In this document: positions 6,914-7,031 of the stretch, piece after piece
Numbering within the stretch: position 1 is the first letter of the stretch
Layout of the letters: each line of letters opens with the position of its first letter
DNA from: an uncultured Elusimicrobia bacterium
GTDB lineage: Bacteria > Elusimicrobiota > Elusimicrobia > Elusimicrobiales > Elusimicrobiaceae
Length of the DNA: 7,031 nucleotides
NCBI GenBank assembly: GCA_947164805.1
Contig: CAMUXX010000045.1
Location: forward strand, 1-7,031
Reading direction: 5' to 3'
Notes under the pieces: generated by a model
Database searches by the model: none
What the model saw: the letters and a program-made list of their open reading frames with translations, nothing else
What the model was told of the DNA's origin: nothing
Position numbers and translations under genes: made by a program

Positions 6914-7031
6914 ATTATTTGCAAGTTAGTGTTGGTTAAATTTTTTTGTTTTCTTTTTTGCGGCGATATTAGTGCCTGCAAAATTTGATTTTTATATCTA
7001 AGCCGGCAACTCGTAAAAAGCAAAAAGTAAT
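6914..7031. other. AT-rich intergenic sequence without a recognisable gene
   Basis: I see no tRNA, start codon with a ribosome site, or conserved motif here. It contains a T-rich run at 6937-6959, broken by single G and C bases. On the minus strand one frame stays open from the window edge to a stop at 6877-6879, but its translation is low-complexity and unlike any family I know. This segment may be the upstream or downstream flank of a gene beyond the window. Confidence 0.5.

Noticed and set aside
6837..6929. 30-codon ORF starting M-R-G-H-S-L on the + strand
   Set aside because: No ribosome binding site precedes it, it runs through both terminator-like hairpins, and its peptide resembles nothing I know.
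6877..7030. Open minus-strand frame of about 50 codons entering from the window edge
   Set aside because: The translation is low-complexity and Lys/Gln/Leu-rich, arises from T-rich DNA, and overlaps the RNA's terminator hairpins. It has no recognisable motif.
1..7031. CRISPR array, insertion sequence or tRNA genes
   Set aside because: No regularly spaced direct repeats, transposase motifs, flanking terminal repeats or tRNA cloverleaf with a T-loop sequence were seen on either strand.

Overview
The window shows two protein genes and one unassigned structured RNA region, all on the + strand of an AT-rich, Gram-negative-type bacterial chromosome. Both proteins are clear family members. The gene pair and codon use fit a gut-type anaerobe. 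The macroglobulin looks most like the long form I know from Bacteroidota-like and other host-associated bacteria. Elusimicrobiota is another plausible source, but no marker gene here settles the taxonomy.

Positions 1-1035 hold the last 344 residues of a GH57/DUF1957 1,4-alpha-glucan branching enzyme (glycogen synthesis), cut at its 5' end by the window edge. A GC-rich hairpin with a T tract (1058-1090) ends that transcript. A well-formed sigma70-type promoter (1088-1116) and a strong ribosome binding site follow.

Positions 1145-6592 encode a 1815-residue exported alpha-2-macroglobulin family protein: signal peptide, helical N-terminal region, MG domains, bait-region domain, Met-rich linker, A2M domain, thioester-type alpha/alpha barrel and C-terminal MG10-like domain. 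The thioester Cys is replaced by Leu (LTEQ instead of CxEQ), so covalent trapping of attackers is not expected. No PbpC-type partner lies in the window.

Positions 6593-7031 hold no recognisable protein gene but are rich in structure. A near-consensus extended -10 promoter starts four bases after the macroglobulin stop codon. It is followed by a Shine-Dalgarno sequence with an immediate ATG-TAA start-stop, a GC hairpin, a three-way junction with a GNRA loop, a 16-bp hairpin, a 9-bp hairpin and two consecutive terminator-like hairpins. Several segments can pair in mutually exclusive ways, as in an attenuator or riboswitch. I could not assign this RNA to a known class. It is the most interesting part of the window.
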